DNA of 64,000 nucleotides from an uncultured Spirochaetaceae bacterium (GTDB lineage: Bacteria > Spirochaetota > Spirochaetia > Sphaerochaetales > Sphaerochaetaceae): contig CALXYM010000009.1 in NCBI GenBank assembly GCA_944392965.1, positions 1-64,000 on the forward strand, written 5' to 3'. The translations under genes and the position numbers were made by a program. The notes beneath the pieces were generated by a model. It made no database searches. It worked only from the letters and a program-made list of their open reading frames with translations, and was not told where the DNA came from. Positions 9,356-19,900 of the stretch are shown here, one piece after another; the stretch's first letter is position 1, and each line of letters begins with the position of its first letter.

Positions 9356-10255
9356 ATGAAAAGACTGTTGACATTACTCTCAGTCCTGCTGCTTTCCACA
9401 GCGCTTTTCGCCGTATTCAATCCTGAATACAGCGATTACCTCTTTTATACGCTGGAGGATTTCAATTCGGATGAGGAATATCTTGCCCAGGCCTATGAAG
9501 GCTCAACCGATGATGGGGAAAGAAGTGAAATAAGATGGAGGCAGAGCCGCAATAGTCTCACCCAGGGCGATCAGCTGGATGAGAATGATAAGAGTGGACG
9601 CTTTGCAATGTATGAAGAGGCCCAGGCATACGCGGAGGAATCCCTCGCTCTCAAGGAGAACCCGGATGCATATCACTGGCTGAGCTCAGCAATCGGCCGA
9701 TGGGGACAGACAAAGGGAGTTCTGGAATCTCTCTCAAGGGCAGAAGAGATGAGGGACTACGAGCTCAAGGCCATCGACGGTTACGGTTATGACCATACGG
9801 ATACATGGTATGTACTCGGACTTCTATATAACCAGCTTCCAGGGTGGCCCATCAGTTTCGGAAACGATAACTGGGCTATAAGCTACATGAGACGGAGCCT
9901 TGATACACAGATTCAGGGAAGAGGACTATTCCTGACGCTCTATAAGGAACTCTCAGATCAGCTTTATGCAAGGAACTGGGACGCGAAGAAGCGCAGTTCC
10001 GAGATAGGAAAAATGAAAAAGGAATATGATAAGAACACTATTCTTTCCGAGAAGATGAGGTATTACGAGGGAGCCGATGGTGCTTCAAAGGTTCCATTCT
10101 ATTCCACCGTATCACTTGCAGAAATGTCTGATAGGCAGGAGGCTGCGATGCTCTTGATGTATGCAGATGCAGTCTTTAAGACAAAGAGCGAGCCACTTGC
10201 ATCTGAGATAGAAAAGCACGATGAGATTATTGCACGTCTTGAAGAGATAACATAA
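9356..10255 (+). CDS. Secreted helical-repeat (TPR-like) protein, unknown function
   Basis: A 299-residue protein with a clear signal peptide (MKRLLTLLSVLLLSTALFAV) and a mature part of amphipathic helices with TPR-like spacing (for example EAQAYAEESLALKENPDAYHW, read as helix-turn-helix near residues 90-110; and WYVLGLLYNQLPGWPISFGN). Proteins of this kind in spirochaetes are annotated as periplasmic tetratricopeptide scaffolds. The ATG at 9356 was preferred to an in-frame TTG one codon earlier because AGGAGG ends 6 bases before it. It follows the dehydrogenase gene closely and precedes the CLC gene by 11 bases. I do not recognise a specific function. Confidence 0.75.
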   Translation: MKRLLTLLSVLLLSTALFAVFNPEYSDYLFYTLEDFNSDEEYLAQAYEGSTDDGERSEIRWRQSRNSLTQGDQLDENDKSGRFAMYEEAQAYAEESLALKENPDAYHWLSSAIGRWGQTKGVLESLSRAEEMRDYELKAIDGYGYDHTDTWYVLGLLYNQLPGWPISFGNDNWAISYMRRSLDTQIQGRGLFLTLYKELSDQLYARNWDAKKRSSEIGKMKKEYDKNTILSEKMRYYEGADGASKVPFYSTVSLAEMSDRQEAAMLLMYADAVFKTKSEPLASEIEKHDEIIARLEEIT

Positions 10256-10266
10256 TATCTTCTCTT

Positions 10267-11490
10267 ATGGAGACACATATAAAGAACGCTACAAGGGGGC
10301 TTCTGACGGGCCTCCTTTCTGCGCCGTTCATAACACTTTTTTCCAATCTTGTAACGTGGGCGAATGAATTTAATTCGCTAAACCGCTATCTCATATTATT
10401 CCTGCCGGTAGGAGCGCTTGTGATCATATTTACTTATCATAAGCTCGGCTATCAGAGCAAGAAGATAACAAGTATGGCGATAAGCCAGATCCACTATGGA
10501 GAGGATGGAAACACGGGTATGAGAGAGGAAGGAAGGATCACTGTCAAGATGGCAGCGACAAGCTTCTTCAACTCTGTTCTCTCTCACTTCCTTGGAGCCT
10601 CGGTCGGCAAGGAAGGCGTCGGTGTACAGATAGGTTTTTCCGCTGCCTCTATCCTTGACAGGGCAGAAGAGAGACTTCTCGGATCAAGTAGGAGGGACTA
10701 CTATCTCATGAGTGGCGCCTCCGCAGCATTCTCTTCCCTTTTCGGAGCTCCTGTCGCGGGAACCCTTTTCGGAATTCACCTCGCATCCCCGCGTCTTGCC
10801 CGTTTCGATGCTCTGCTGCCTGCACTCTTCGCATCCTTCTCTTCGTTTTATTTTTCAAAACTTCTCGGCATCCATGTACTGACCATCCCCTCTTTCAGAC
10901 CACTTGAGCTATCCCTGGGCAACACAGCTACCGTGTTCCTGTTCGCAATCGCAATAGGCATCGTCTGCTCTTTAAGTTGCAAATTACTCGAATTCTTCAA
11001 GGAAAAGCTCAATGGGCTCTATCCAGGGAGCGAGGCATTCAAGGCCGTAATTCCCGCAGTTCTTCTTACCCTATTCTCCGTCCTGATCTTCATAATCACA
11101 GGGAGATTCTGGTACAATGGCCTCTCTGTCGATCTTATCAGGCTCTCGATGTTCCGGGCTGCTGGGATAGAGGATTTTGTCATAAAACTGGTTATGGTAC
11201 TGCTCTCTCTTGCAGCAGGATTCCAAGGCGGTGAGGTCGTTCCCCTGCTCGTACTCGGCTCTACATTCACATCGTTCCTTGCAACCGTGTTCGGTCTTGA
11301 CGCATCTGCGTTCTCTGTTCTCGGAGCAATCGGTTTCCTCTCTGCAGGAATGAAGCTTCCCCTCGTCACCTTCGCACTGGGAATGGAACTCTTTGGATAC
11401 ACGGAACCGGCTCTCCTTTTCCTCATGTCCACAACTGCCCTGATTGCATCAGGCAAAACGGGAATATACTCCCATCAGAGAATCTACTGA
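10267..11490 (+). CDS. CLC-family anion channel/antiporter, probably CLC-F type
   Basis: The 407-residue polytopic membrane protein carries CLC signatures: GASVGKEGVGVQIG around residue 112 (the G-K/R-E-G motif with the gating Glu), GASAAFSSLFGAPVAG around 150, GGEVVPLLVLGSTF around 320 and SAGMKLPLVTFALGMELFG near the end. The short length, the absence of an N-terminal G-S-G-I-P motif and the order of residues around the Glu resemble the fluoride/proton antiporter branch (CLC-F) more than classical chloride ClcA; that is inference. No fluoride riboswitch was recognised upstream. It probably shares a transcript with the two preceding genes, having no good ribosome site or promoter of its own. 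Confidence 0.85.
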   Translation: METHIKNATRGLLTGLLSAPFITLFSNLVTWANEFNSLNRYLILFLPVGALVIIFTYHKLGYQSKKITSMAISQIHYGEDGNTGMREEGRITVKMAATSFFNSVLSHFLGASVGKEGVGVQIGFSAASILDRAEERLLGSSRRDYYLMSGASAAFSSLFGAPVAGTLFGIHLASPRLARFDALLPALFASFSSFYFSKLLGIHVLTIPSFRPLELSLGNTATVFLFAIAIGIVCSLSCKLLEFFKEKLNGLYPGSEAFKAVIPAVLLTLFSVLIFIITGRFWYNGLSVDLIRLSMFRAAGIEDFVIKLVMVLLSLAAGFQGGEVVPLLVLGSTFTSFLATVFGLDASAFSVLGAIGFLSAGMKLPLVTFALGMELFGYTEPALLFLMSTTALIASGKTGIYSHQRIY

Positions 11491-11525
11491 GAGAAAATTC
11501 ATATTTATAAAGAAATAATTATAAA

Positions 11526-11554
11526 TTTACACTTTTTACTTGTTCTGCTAAGAT
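11526..11554 (+). promoter_or_regulatory. Promoter of the EF-G gene
   Basis: TTTACA (11526-11531), 17 bases, TAAGAT (11549-11554), then 7 bases to the ATG. No Shine-Dalgarno lies between, so the transcript is predicted to begin at or next to the start codon. Confidence 0.65.
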
Positions 11555-11561
11555 AAGTCGC

Positions 11562-13589
11562 ATGGATGAGAGCAAAATTCGTAATATCGGTATAATGGCA
11601 CATATCGATGCAGGTAAGACAACGACGACAGAGAGAATCCTTTTTTATACGGGAGAGAACCATAGGATCGGTGAGGTTGACAACGGCGAAGCGACCATGG
11701 ACTGGATGCAGCAAGAGCAGGACAGGGGAATAACCATCACCAGTGCTGCAACCACCTGTTATTGGAAGGATCATCAGATAAACATCATCGACACCCCGGG
11801 ACATGTTGATTTCACGGCAGAGGTTGAACGCTCATTAAGAGTACTGGATGGAGCGGTCGCGGTATTCTGCGCCGTAGGTGGTGTCGAACCTCAGAGTGAG
11901 ACGGTTTGGAGACAGGCTGATACATACAATGTTCCTCGCCTTGCGTTCATAAACAAGATGGATAGGCTCGGGGCAAATTTCTTCGCAGTCCTTGAGGACA
12001 TGAGAAAGAAGCTGGGGGCGAACCCGGTGCCGTTATTCATCCCGATTGGAAGCGAGAATTCATTCTCCGGGATTATAGACCTGATGAAGATGAAGAAGCT
12101 CTCATTCTCGGAGGCTGACCAGGGATCTACCATCAAGGAAGAGGAAATTCCCGAAGAAGAGATGGAGAGAGCAGAAGAATGGAGGGAAAAGCTGATAGAC
12201 AGCGCATCTTCATTCTCCGATGAGATAACTGAACTCTATTTTGAAGGTAAGGAAATTCCCGAAGATTTAATCTATTCGGCACTGAGGAAGGCGACCCTCG
12301 AGAGAGAGGCGATTCCGGTATTCGTCGGTTCCTCGCTGAAAAATATCGGAGTACAGACGCTTCTTGATGGAATCATAAGACTCCTTCCGTCCCCTCAGGA
12401 TGTACCTGACGTGGAAGCTCATGATGCAAGAAATGGCAAGAGCGTGATGATACACCATAGCGCTAATGGCAATCTTGAGGCACTCATATTCAAGATCCAG
12501 TTTGACCCGCAAGCGGGAGCCATGTGTTTTGTACGTGTATATTCAGGTGTCCTGAAGAAGGGCATCTCCATCTATAATGCTACAAAGGGAAAAAAAGAGA
12601 GGGTGAACAGGCTTTTGAGAATGCATGCCGATAGAAGCGAGGAGCTCAGCGAGATAAGGGCTGGAGATATCGGCGTGATAATAGGATTCAAGAACGCACA
12701 GACGGGAGATACTCTCGCGACAGAGAGCTCCCCTAACCTCCTTGAAAACATGGTATTTCCTAAACCTGTTATCTCGATAGCAATAGAACCTAAGACAACG
12801 GATGCTCAGGAAAAACTCAAGAAGGCCCTTGAGGTCTTTGCGATGGAGGATCCGACATTCTCATATAAGGATGACAGCGAGACTGGTCAGCTCATAATCT
12901 CTGGCATGGGAGAGCTTCATCTCGACGTTCTCGTGACGAGAATAACAAAGGAGATGAAGATCGATGCAAGAGTTGGAAACCCACAGGTGAGCTACAGGGA
13001 GTCCATCAGAGAGGAAAAGACTTTGAGCGAGGAATTCTCCAAGCAGATTGCAGGAAAGGAGAATTATGCCGGACTCACCTTGACAGTCAAGCCGAATGAG
13101 AGGGGCAAGGGAAATGAATACATCGTTTCAGCTAAGACGAGGGACATTCCATCAGAGATTCTTGACGCGATAAAGATGGGAATCGAAGGCTCGTTCTCAA
13201 GCGGCATAAAGTTCGGCTACGAGACGACTGACATCATAGCGGATGTGAAGGATATAAAATATGACGAGCTTACGAGCACTCCGTTTGCATTCACAAGCTG
13301 TGCATCCCTCACCTTTGACAAGGCATGTCAGGCAGCAGGGCCAATACTGATGGAACCCATAGTGAAAGTCCAGGTAGTCAGTCCTAGCGAGTATATCGGC
13401 GATGTGATAAGTTCCATCACACAGAGAAACGGTATCGTTGAAAGCATGGAGAGCAAAACTGGTGGAGACATTGTGAGCGCACAGGTTCCGCTTGAAAAGA
13501 TGTTCGGCTACTCTACTGTACTCCGATCATCCACACAGGGAAGAGGCAGCTTCTCCATGGAGTTCAGCCATTATCAGGAAAAACTATAA
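11562..13589 (+). CDS. fusA: Elongation factor G (translational GTPase)
   Basis: The 675-residue protein has the complete EF-G domain order: GTPase domain with AHIDAGKTT (G1, about 13-21), DTPGHVDF (G3, with the catalytic His) and NKMD (G4), then domain II, domain III, domain IV and the C-terminal domain V. EF-G moves tRNAs and mRNA during translocation and acts in ribosome recycling. Spirochaetes usually keep two EF-G forms with split roles (the spdEFG1/spdEFG2 pair), and this protein could be either; only a tree would tell. It is about 15-20 residues shorter than typical EF-G. It is a single gene with its own leaderless-type promoter, followed by an XRE regulator that may be read through from it. 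Confidence 0.93.
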   Translation: MDESKIRNIGIMAHIDAGKTTTTERILFYTGENHRIGEVDNGEATMDWMQQEQDRGITITSAATTCYWKDHQINIIDTPGHVDFTAEVERSLRVLDGAVAVFCAVGGVEPQSETVWRQADTYNVPRLAFINKMDRLGANFFAVLEDMRKKLGANPVPLFIPIGSENSFSGIIDLMKMKKLSFSEADQGSTIKEEEIPEEEMERAEEWREKLIDSASSFSDEITELYFEGKEIPEDLIYSALRKATLEREAIPVFVGSSLKNIGVQTLLDGIIRLLPSPQDVPDVEAHDARNGKSVMIHHSANGNLEALIFKIQFDPQAGAMCFVRVYSGVLKKGISIYNATKGKKERVNRLLRMHADRSEELSEIRAGDIGVIIGFKNAQTGDTLATESSPNLLENMVFPKPVISIAIEPKTTDAQEKLKKALEVFAMEDPTFSYKDDSETGQLIISGMGELHLDVLVTRITKEMKIDARVGNPQVSYRESIREEKTLSEEFSKQIAGKENYAGLTLTVKPNERGKGNEYIVSAKTRDIPSEILDAIKMGIEGSFSSGIKFGYETTDIIADVKDIKYDELTSTPFAFTSCASLTFDKACQAAGPILMEPIVKVQVVSPSEYIGDVISSITQRNGIVESMESKTGGDIVSAQVPLEKMFGYSTVLRSSTQGRGSFSMEFSHYQEKL

Positions 13590-13590
13590 T

Positions 13591-13604
13591 CAATCATTTG
13601 ATTG
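13591..13604. promoter_or_regulatory. Palindrome CAATCA-TT-TGATTG before the XRE gene
   Basis: Six-base inverted arms with a two-base centre lie directly after the EF-G stop codon and 26 bases before the start of the XRE regulator. The position suits an autoregulatory operator of that protein, but there is no further evidence. Confidence 0.3.
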
Positions 13605-13630
13605 TTAACAAAGCATCAGGAGAACGCAAC

Positions 13631-13945
13631 ATGAAAAAAGTTAGCAACCTACAGCAGATTTTCGCAGCAAACGTGAAGATCAGACGTAAGAAGAAGGGGC
13701 TTACCCAGGCAGAACTGGCAAAGCTCATCGGCGTTTCAACCTCCTTCATAACAGAGATTGAGACAATCCGCAAAGCTCCTTCTTTCTCGACCATTGAGAA
13801 GATCGCGGATGTCCTAGAGACACCGGCATGGACTCTTTTCAGCGAATACAGTGAGAAGATTAGGGACGCGCAGGAAGGCGATGAGCTTTTGAAGTTCCTA
13901 TTGAAGAACAAGATAAATGACGCTATCGAAGAGATAATGAGATAG
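13631..13945 (+). CDS. Small XRE-family transcriptional regulator
   Basis: A 104-residue protein whose residues 8-65 form a Cro/C1-type helix-turn-helix: KIRRKKKGLTQAELAKLIGV, then STSFITEIET as the recognition helix, then PSFSTIEKIADVLE. A short charged tail follows. Start chosen at 13631 because AGGAG lies 8 bases upstream; an upstream in-frame extension of eleven residues has no ribosome site. It sits between the two EF-G genes on the same strand and is followed by a strong terminator. Single-domain regulators of this size often regulate themselves; the target is unknown. Confidence 0.85.
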   Translation: MKKVSNLQQIFAANVKIRRKKKGLTQAELAKLIGVSTSFITEIETIRKAPSFSTIEKIADVLETPAWTLFSEYSEKIRDAQEGDELLKFLLKNKINDAIEEIMR

Positions 13946-13952
13946 TAGAGAT

Positions 13953-13983
13953 GCCCTCCTCATGATGAAGAGAGGGCTTTTCT
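13953..13983 (+). terminator. Rho-independent terminator after the XRE gene
   Basis: GCCCTC (13953-13958) and GAGGGC (13972-13977) form a GC-rich stem around a 13-base loop with further partial pairing, followed by TTTTCT. It lies 8 bases after the XRE stop. Confidence 0.85.
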
Positions 13984-14046
13984 ATCACACTTGATTCTCC
14001 TCCTTCCTTTCAGAGATTATAAACCGTTCAAATTCCTAGAAATAAT

Positions 14047-14075
14047 TTGACTTTGCTTTATTGAGGTTTTAATCT
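14047..14075 (+). promoter_or_regulatory. Promoter of the EF-G-like gene
   Basis: TTGACT (14047-14052), 17 bases, TAATCT (14070-14075). Unlike the leaderless genes nearby, this one leaves a leader of about 28 bases with a strong AGGAGG ribosome site. Confidence 0.55.
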
Positions 14076-14110
14076 TTTAAAAAGGCTTTAATTTTCAAAA
14101 GGAGGAAATG

Positions 14111-16192
14111 ATGAGCATTGACACGAAAGACATCAGGAATGTGGCAATCATCGGCCATAATGGGACGGGAAAGACTAACCTCATAGAACAGATGCTGTTC
14201 TATACAGGTGTTCTTTCCCGTGCCGAGACAGTTGATAGTGGTAAAACCACGAGCGATTATACAGAAGAGGAAATCCAGAGGAAGATAAGCATTCATACCA
14301 CACTTGCATCTACAGAGTGGGATGGTAAGAGGATAAACATACTCGATACGCCGGGAACGGCGGACTTCATTGGAGAAGCTATTTCCGCATTCAGGGCTAC
14401 AGAGGCAGCACTGATGGTCGTCGACGGAAGAGAGGGTGCTCAGATTGAGACTATAAAACTGTGGAGAAGGCTTGATCAGAGGAATAAGCCAAGAGCCGTA
14501 TTCATCAACAAGATGGATAAGGAGAGGGCCAGCTTCCGCCACACGATTGATTCTCTAGTTGAGGAATTCGGTGCCCATTTCGTACCGGTTGTAATAGCAC
14601 TTGGAGAGGCAGAGGAATTCCGTGGGGTTATTAACCTTATTGAGAATCAGGCATATGAGTACCATGAAGGGGGAAAAGAGACTGCTATCCCTATTCCAGA
14701 GAAATACACGGCAGTCGTAGAGGATTTCAGAAACAGGCTCATTGAGAACGCGGCAGAGGGAACTGATGAGCTTATAGAGAAATATTTCGAAGAAGGCACA
14801 CTTGAGCCCGATGACATCCGTCACGGCCTTGCAGTAGGCATGAGGGAAAACAGGGTTGTTCCAGTATTCTGTGGTGCTACTGATAAGGGTGCAGGTATAA
14901 CGTCGCTACTTAATTTCATCAAGAACAACTTCCCATGGCCGCTTGGAATAGAGGAATACATCATCGGACATGAGGGTGAGGAGACGACGCTCGAGATAGA
15001 TCCGGAAAAGCCGTTCTCCGCATACTGCTTCAAGACTGCTATCGACCAGTTCTCAGGTAAGATGAGCTTCATAAAGGTCGTTACCGGCACGCTTACCCCT
15101 GATACAGACATATATAACAATGAGATTGGAAAGAAGGCGAAACCCGGTAAACTTTACAGGGCAGTAGGAAAGAAACTTATAGAAACGGCAGCTCTCCCGG
15201 CAGGAGATATCGGAATCATAACGAAGTGCGACATCATCAGCACAAACTCCACTCTCGTTGCAGGTCCAGAATTCAAGAGACGTTTCCGCCCTCTGAATCT
15301 TCCACAGCCGATTTACCAGCTTGCAATCAGTGCAGAGGACAAGAAGAGCGAGGATAAGATGAATGAGGCTCTGCATAGAGTGCAGGAAGAGGATCTCACA
15401 TTCCAGATGAGCTACAATGAGGAGACGAGGGAATCTATCATTGGAGGAATGGGAGAACTTCATATCAACATGATCCTTGATCGTATCAGGGACAAGCAGA
15501 AGGTCGTCATACACACGAAGACTCCTAAGATCGCATATCGTGAGACGATTACAAAAAAGAGCGGACTTGCAGAGTACTCCCACAAGAAGCAGAGCGGTGG
15601 ACATGGACAGTTTGGTCGTGTCGTTCTGGAAATCGAACCTCTTGAAAGAGGCAAGTACTATGAATTTGAGAACGTGATCAAAGGTGGCTCCATCTCGAAG
15701 GGATACATTCCGGGAATTGAGAAGGGACTGCATGAGAAGATGGAGGAAGGATACCTTGCCGGATATCCTCTCGTCGATATCAAGATCACCCTCGTAGATG
15801 GAAAGGAACATCCTGTAGACTCCTCGGAAATGGCCTTCAAGCTCGCTGCGAAAGGTGCGATGGAAGCTGCTCTTGCAAAGGCAGGATGCGTACTTCTTGA
15901 GCCATTCATGCGCCTTGAGGTATTTATTGACAACGAATACCTTGGTTCAATCCTCTCGGACCTCTCCAGCAAGAGGGGAAGGGTCCTTGGACAGGAGGAG
16001 AAAGGACATGTCGTCGCGGTAAAGGCTGAAGTTCCGATGGCTGAGCTGAGAAACTATGCTATTGAGCTTAAGAGCATGACGAGCGGCACAGGATCATTTG
16101 AACTGGAGTTCGACCACTATGAGATACTGCAGGGAAAACTTGCGGATGACGTGATCGCAGAAGCAAAAAGGGAAAAAGAGGCGAATGCCTGA
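14111..16192 (+). CDS. EF-G-like GTPase (EF-G2 type)
   Basis: The protein of about 693 residues has the full EF-G domain order but a diverged GTPase core. The P-loop reads GHNGTGKT instead of AHIDAGKT, and the G3 motif reads DTPGTADF, so Thr replaces the catalytic His of [12 protein letters not shown] is intact. This pattern marks the EF-G-like subfamily whose role is not settled; reported members bind ribosomes with weak or altered GTPase activity. Domain IV (around 480-600) and domain V are present. A strong AGGAGG precedes two adjacent ATG codons at 14108 and 14111; the second gives better spacing and was chosen. A bidirectional terminator follows. Confidence 0.9.
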   Translation: MSIDTKDIRNVAIIGHNGTGKTNLIEQMLFYTGVLSRAETVDSGKTTSDYTEEEIQRKISIHTTLASTEWDGKRINILDTPGTADFIGEAISAFRATEAALMVVDGREGAQIETIKLWRRLDQRNKPRAVFINKMDKERASFRHTIDSLVEEFGAHFVPVVIALGEAEEFRGVINLIENQAYEYHEGGKETAIPIPEKYTAVVEDFRNRLIENAAEGTDELIEKYFEEGTLEPDDIRHGLAVGMRENRVVPVFCGATDKGAGITSLLNFIKNNFPWPLGIEEYIIGHEGEETTLEIDPEKPFSAYCFKTAIDQFSGKMSFIKVVTGTLTPDTDIYNNEIGKKAKPGKLYRAVGKKLIETAALPAGDIGIITKCDIISTNSTLVAGPEFKRRFRPLNLPQPIYQLAISAEDKKSEDKMNEALHRVQEEDLTFQMSYNEETRESIIGGMGELHINMILDRIRDKQKVVIHTKTPKIAYRETITKKSGLAEYSHKKQSGGHGQFGRVVLEIEPLERGKYYEFENVIKGGSISKGYIPGIEKGLHEKMEEGYLAGYPLVDIKITLVDGKEHPVDSSEMAFKLAAKGAMEAALAKAGCVLLEPFMRLEVFIDNEYLGSILSDLSSKRGRVLGQEEKGHVVAVKAEVPMAELRNYAIELKSMTSGTGSFELEFDHYEILQGKLADDVIAEAKREKEANA

Positions 16193-16199
16193 CGCCCTG

Positions 16200-16228
16200 G
16201 GCGGGAGATATCCCGCCTATTTTTTTTC
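16200..16228 (+). terminator. Bidirectional terminator shared by EF-G2 and trmB
   Basis: GGCGGGA (16200-16206) and TCCCGCC (16211-16217) pair perfectly around a 4-base loop and are followed by TATTTTTTTT. The T-run on the plus strand is at the same time the final Lys codons and stop of trmB on the opposite strand. Confidence 0.88.
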
Positions 16229-16924
16229 AACCCAGATCTCCCTCACCTCATGATTCTTCTCAAGGCCCTTCTTCTCGAACTTCGTATTCGGCCTCCATTG
16301 GATGTGAGGGGCAAATCCCTTATGAGGATTCTCAATCCTTTCATTCCCATTGAAAAGGGAGAGAACCTCATCTGCATACTCCACCCAATCTGTGACGAAA
16401 TATATGTATCCTCCCCTATCCAGCTTATCTATGAGGAGATTTATGAAGTCCGGGTTCATCAGTCTTCTCTTATGGTGCTTCTTCTTCATCCAAGGATCGG
16501 GAAAGAAGATATGGAATCCGGCAATGCTTCCATCGCTGATCATATGCTCAAGAACATCTACTGCATTGAAGCGCATCACCTTCAAATTTGAAAGAGATGC
16601 ATCATTCAACCTTTTCAGTAGTTTTATGACACCATCCAGATACACCTCCAGTCCAAGATAGTTATACGCATCCCTGTTCCTGGCTATCTCAAGGGTCGCA
16701 GTTCCCATTCCAAAACCAATCTCGATAATAAGAGGCTTATCGTTACCGAACAGAGTCCGGGAATTCAAGAGCGTACCATCCTCATAGTAGACAACGTATT
16801 TTCCGGCCTCTTCCAGAACCTTCTCCCCTTTATCATCGAGGACATTACTCCTTAATACATAGCTTTTTATCGTCCTCTCCCTGCCTTCCCTGAGTTCTAT
16901 CTTGAAAATTCTCGGATCTATCAT
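16217..16924 (-). CDS. trmB: tRNA (guanine-N7-)-methyltransferase
   Basis: The 235-residue protein makes m7G46 in the variable loop of tRNAs using S-adenosylmethionine. The SAM-binding motif EIGFGMGTATLEIAR is near residue 67, the family motif HIFFPDPWMKKKHHKRRL near 140, and the C-terminal part carries the substrate loop (FVTDWVEYADEV). Length and motifs are standard. Its ATG overlaps the mfd stop by 4 bases, so it is coupled to mfd in one transcript. The last codons lie inside the terminator stem and tract shared with the convergent EF-G-like gene. Confidence 0.95.
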   Translation of the reverse strand: MIDPRIFKIELREGRERTIKSYVLRSNVLDDKGEKVLEEAGKYVVYYEDGTLLNSRTLFGNDKPLIIEIGFGMGTATLEIARNRDAYNYLGLEVYLDGVIKLLKRLNDASLSNLKVMRFNAVDVLEHMISDGSIAGFHIFFPDPWMKKKHHKRRLMNPDFINLLIDKLDRGGYIYFVTDWVEYADEVLSLFNGNERIENPHKGFAPHIQWRPNTKFEKKGLEKNHEVREIWVEKK

Positions 16925-19900
16925 TCGAGCCTCCTGAGCTGTTCGAGTATGAAGAGCGCCTTATCCTTAAGACTCACGCTGGAACTCTTCATCTTGATAT
17001 AATTCATCCTCTTCGGATCAAGTGACACCTTACCACCACTTAACTGTATCAGGTTCACCAGCCTGCCTGGATCTATTGAGCTGACACGGGAGAGCTCGAA
17101 CTCAATCTCTCCGTTCTTCTCCTTTATGTTATATATGTCCAGGGATGCTGCTAGTATCTTTATCTCGGCTATGCAGAGAAGATTATCAACATCCTCGGGA
17201 ATGGGTCCGAAACGGTCCTCAATCTCCGCTCTAAGACTTTCAAGCTGCTCAGAACTCTTGACAGATGCGATCTTCTTATATATCTCAAACTTCTCAACGC
17301 CACTTGAGATGTAGGAATCGGGAATGAAGCCGGAGTAATCAAGTTCAAGAAGAACTTCCCTGCGGATGTCTTCATTTCCACTGAGTCTGTCTATCTCCTC
17401 ATCCAGAAGCTTCATGTACATATCAAGACCAACAGCTTCGAGGTGACCTGACTGTTCACGTCCGAGGATATTTCCGGCACCGCGTATCTCCATATCCTTC
17501 ATTGCGATCTTGAATCCTGAACCTAGAGCAGTGTTCTCACTCATCACCCTAAGTCTCTTGAGCGCATCATCATTCAGATTCGCCCTATCCTTATAAAAGA
17601 GATAGCAGTAGGCCTTCTTATCTGATCGCCCTACCCTTCCCCGGAGCTGATAGAGCTGTGAAAGCCCAAGACGCTCTGCCCTGTCTATTATGATCGTATT
17701 CACGTTCGGGATATCTATGCCGTTTTCGATTATCGTCGTGGAGACGAGGATCTGGACACCTTCATATATGAAACGGTGCATGACATCCTCAAGATCATCA
17801 GAATCCATCTGCCCATGTGCGAACTCGACTATTGCCTCAGGTATCTCCCTCCTGATTTCCATCACGACCTCTTCAAGGTCTTCAATACGGTTATGAAGAT
17901 AGAATACCTGACCACCACGTCTGAGTTCTGTCCTCATCGCATCCACAGCCCGATTGAAATTGAATGCCTCGATATATGTCTCTATGGGAAGACGTTCACG
18001 GGGAGCGGTCGTCAAAAGACTCATGTCACGGACCTTTAAAAGGGACATGTATAGGGTCCTTGGAATCGGAGTCGCACTCAAGGTCAGGCAGTCGATGTTC
18101 GTCTTCATCTGCTTGATCCGCTCCTTATCCTTGACACCAAAACGCTGCTCCTCATCGACGATCAGAAGTCCCAGATCCTTGAATGTAATCTTATTGAGGA
18201 TCTTATGAGTACCGAAAAGCACGTCAATCTCTCCATCCTTCAAACGGGAGAGTATCTTCCTCTGCTCCTTCGTAGAAACGAAACGGGTAAGCAGTGCTGC
18301 ATTGACAGGAAACTGGCCTAACCTTTCTCGGAAGTTATTGTAATGCTGCTCTGCAAGAATTACCGTCGGAGCCAGGAACGCCACCTGCTTACCCGAAAGT
18401 ACCGCCTTGAAAGCGGCACGGAATGCGAGCTCAGTCTTACCATAACCCACATCTCCACAGACGAGACGGTCCATGACCTTCTTCGTCTCCATGTCCTTCT
18501 TTATCTCATCAAGGCATTTTATCTGATCGGGAGTCTCAGAGAACGGGAAGGATGCCTCAAACTCAAGCTGCCAGTCGTTATCCGGATTGAATGGGAATCC
18601 CTCCGTCCTCTCCCTCTCTGCATAGAGCCTTACAAGCTCCTTGGCAAGCTCCTCCGCACTCTTGAGCGCCCTCTCCTTCTTCTTGGACCATGATGAGGAC
18701 CCCAGCTTCTCAAGTTTTGGAATTCTCTGGTCGTTTCCTATGTATTTCTGTACGAGGTTCGCCTGTTCGATTGGAACATAGATGAATTCCTTATCGGCAT
18801 ATTCGATTTTTATGTAATCTCTTTCGGTATAAAAGCCCTTGACCCTGTCGATCTTGACAAAGCGTCCTATGCCGTAGTTCACATGGACGACATAATCCCC
18901 TTCTTTCAGGTCAACGAAGCTCTCAAGCGGAGAAGAGGATGTGTCTACGAGTTTTTCTGCCCTGTGTTTCTTCCTTCCGAATATCTCGTTATCAAGTACG
19001 ACAAGAAGAGCCTCATCCTCAATCACGAATCCTGAGGAGATGTCCTTCACGAGTATGTTGACCTTAAAATCCTTAAGCACAGAATCCAGCCTGTCCTTCT
19101 GTACGGAAGATGGAGCAAGGACGTAAACATCCCAGTCCTCTTTCAAAAGAGCCGTGATATCATCCTTGAAATATGTGACATTTCCAAAATAAGAGCGGGA
19201 TGACGTGACTGAAAAATGATGATAATCGTTCTTCTTGATGTCATAAAGAGTCAGCGAAGGACGGGATGAAGAGATGAACGTGTCCCAGGAAAGGAGGATG
19301 TCAGAGGGCTTTTTGACATCCTGATGAGCCCTGTAGGCATCCTTATAACGCGCCTCCGCCTCTTTTAAAAGGGACGTGTAACTCGTCTCAAGGCGTTCTG
19401 AACCTATATACACGAAATAGTCATCATTCCTTATGAACGAGGAAAAAGTCGTATAACTGTCACCGGAGGCTGCATTTAAAAGCGATATACCTATCTTTGA
19501 AAGTTCTTTTACCGTTTTCTGGGTGAGTGCATCGAAAATCCTTATCTGAGAGACCTCATCCCATTCTGTATTTATCCTGACAGGATTATCTTCCCCGAAA
19601 GGATAGACGTCTATAATCTCACCTCTTACAGTATATGTGCCCTCTTCATAACAGGAACTTACCCTCTCATAACCAGATGATGCCAAGCGGGATGCAATCG
19701 AATCGGGACTGATGTTATCGTGGAGGGAGAGAGGGAGGGTCATATCGTCCATCATCTTTCTTGAGAGGACTGGAGAAATGAAAGCTCTCAGGGAGGTCAC
19801 GATAATACCCCTGCTCATCCCTTCCATTTCCAGAAGGGCTTTTTTCGCATCATTATCTCCACTGCTGATTCCACTGCTATAGAGCATTTTCCCACTTGAG

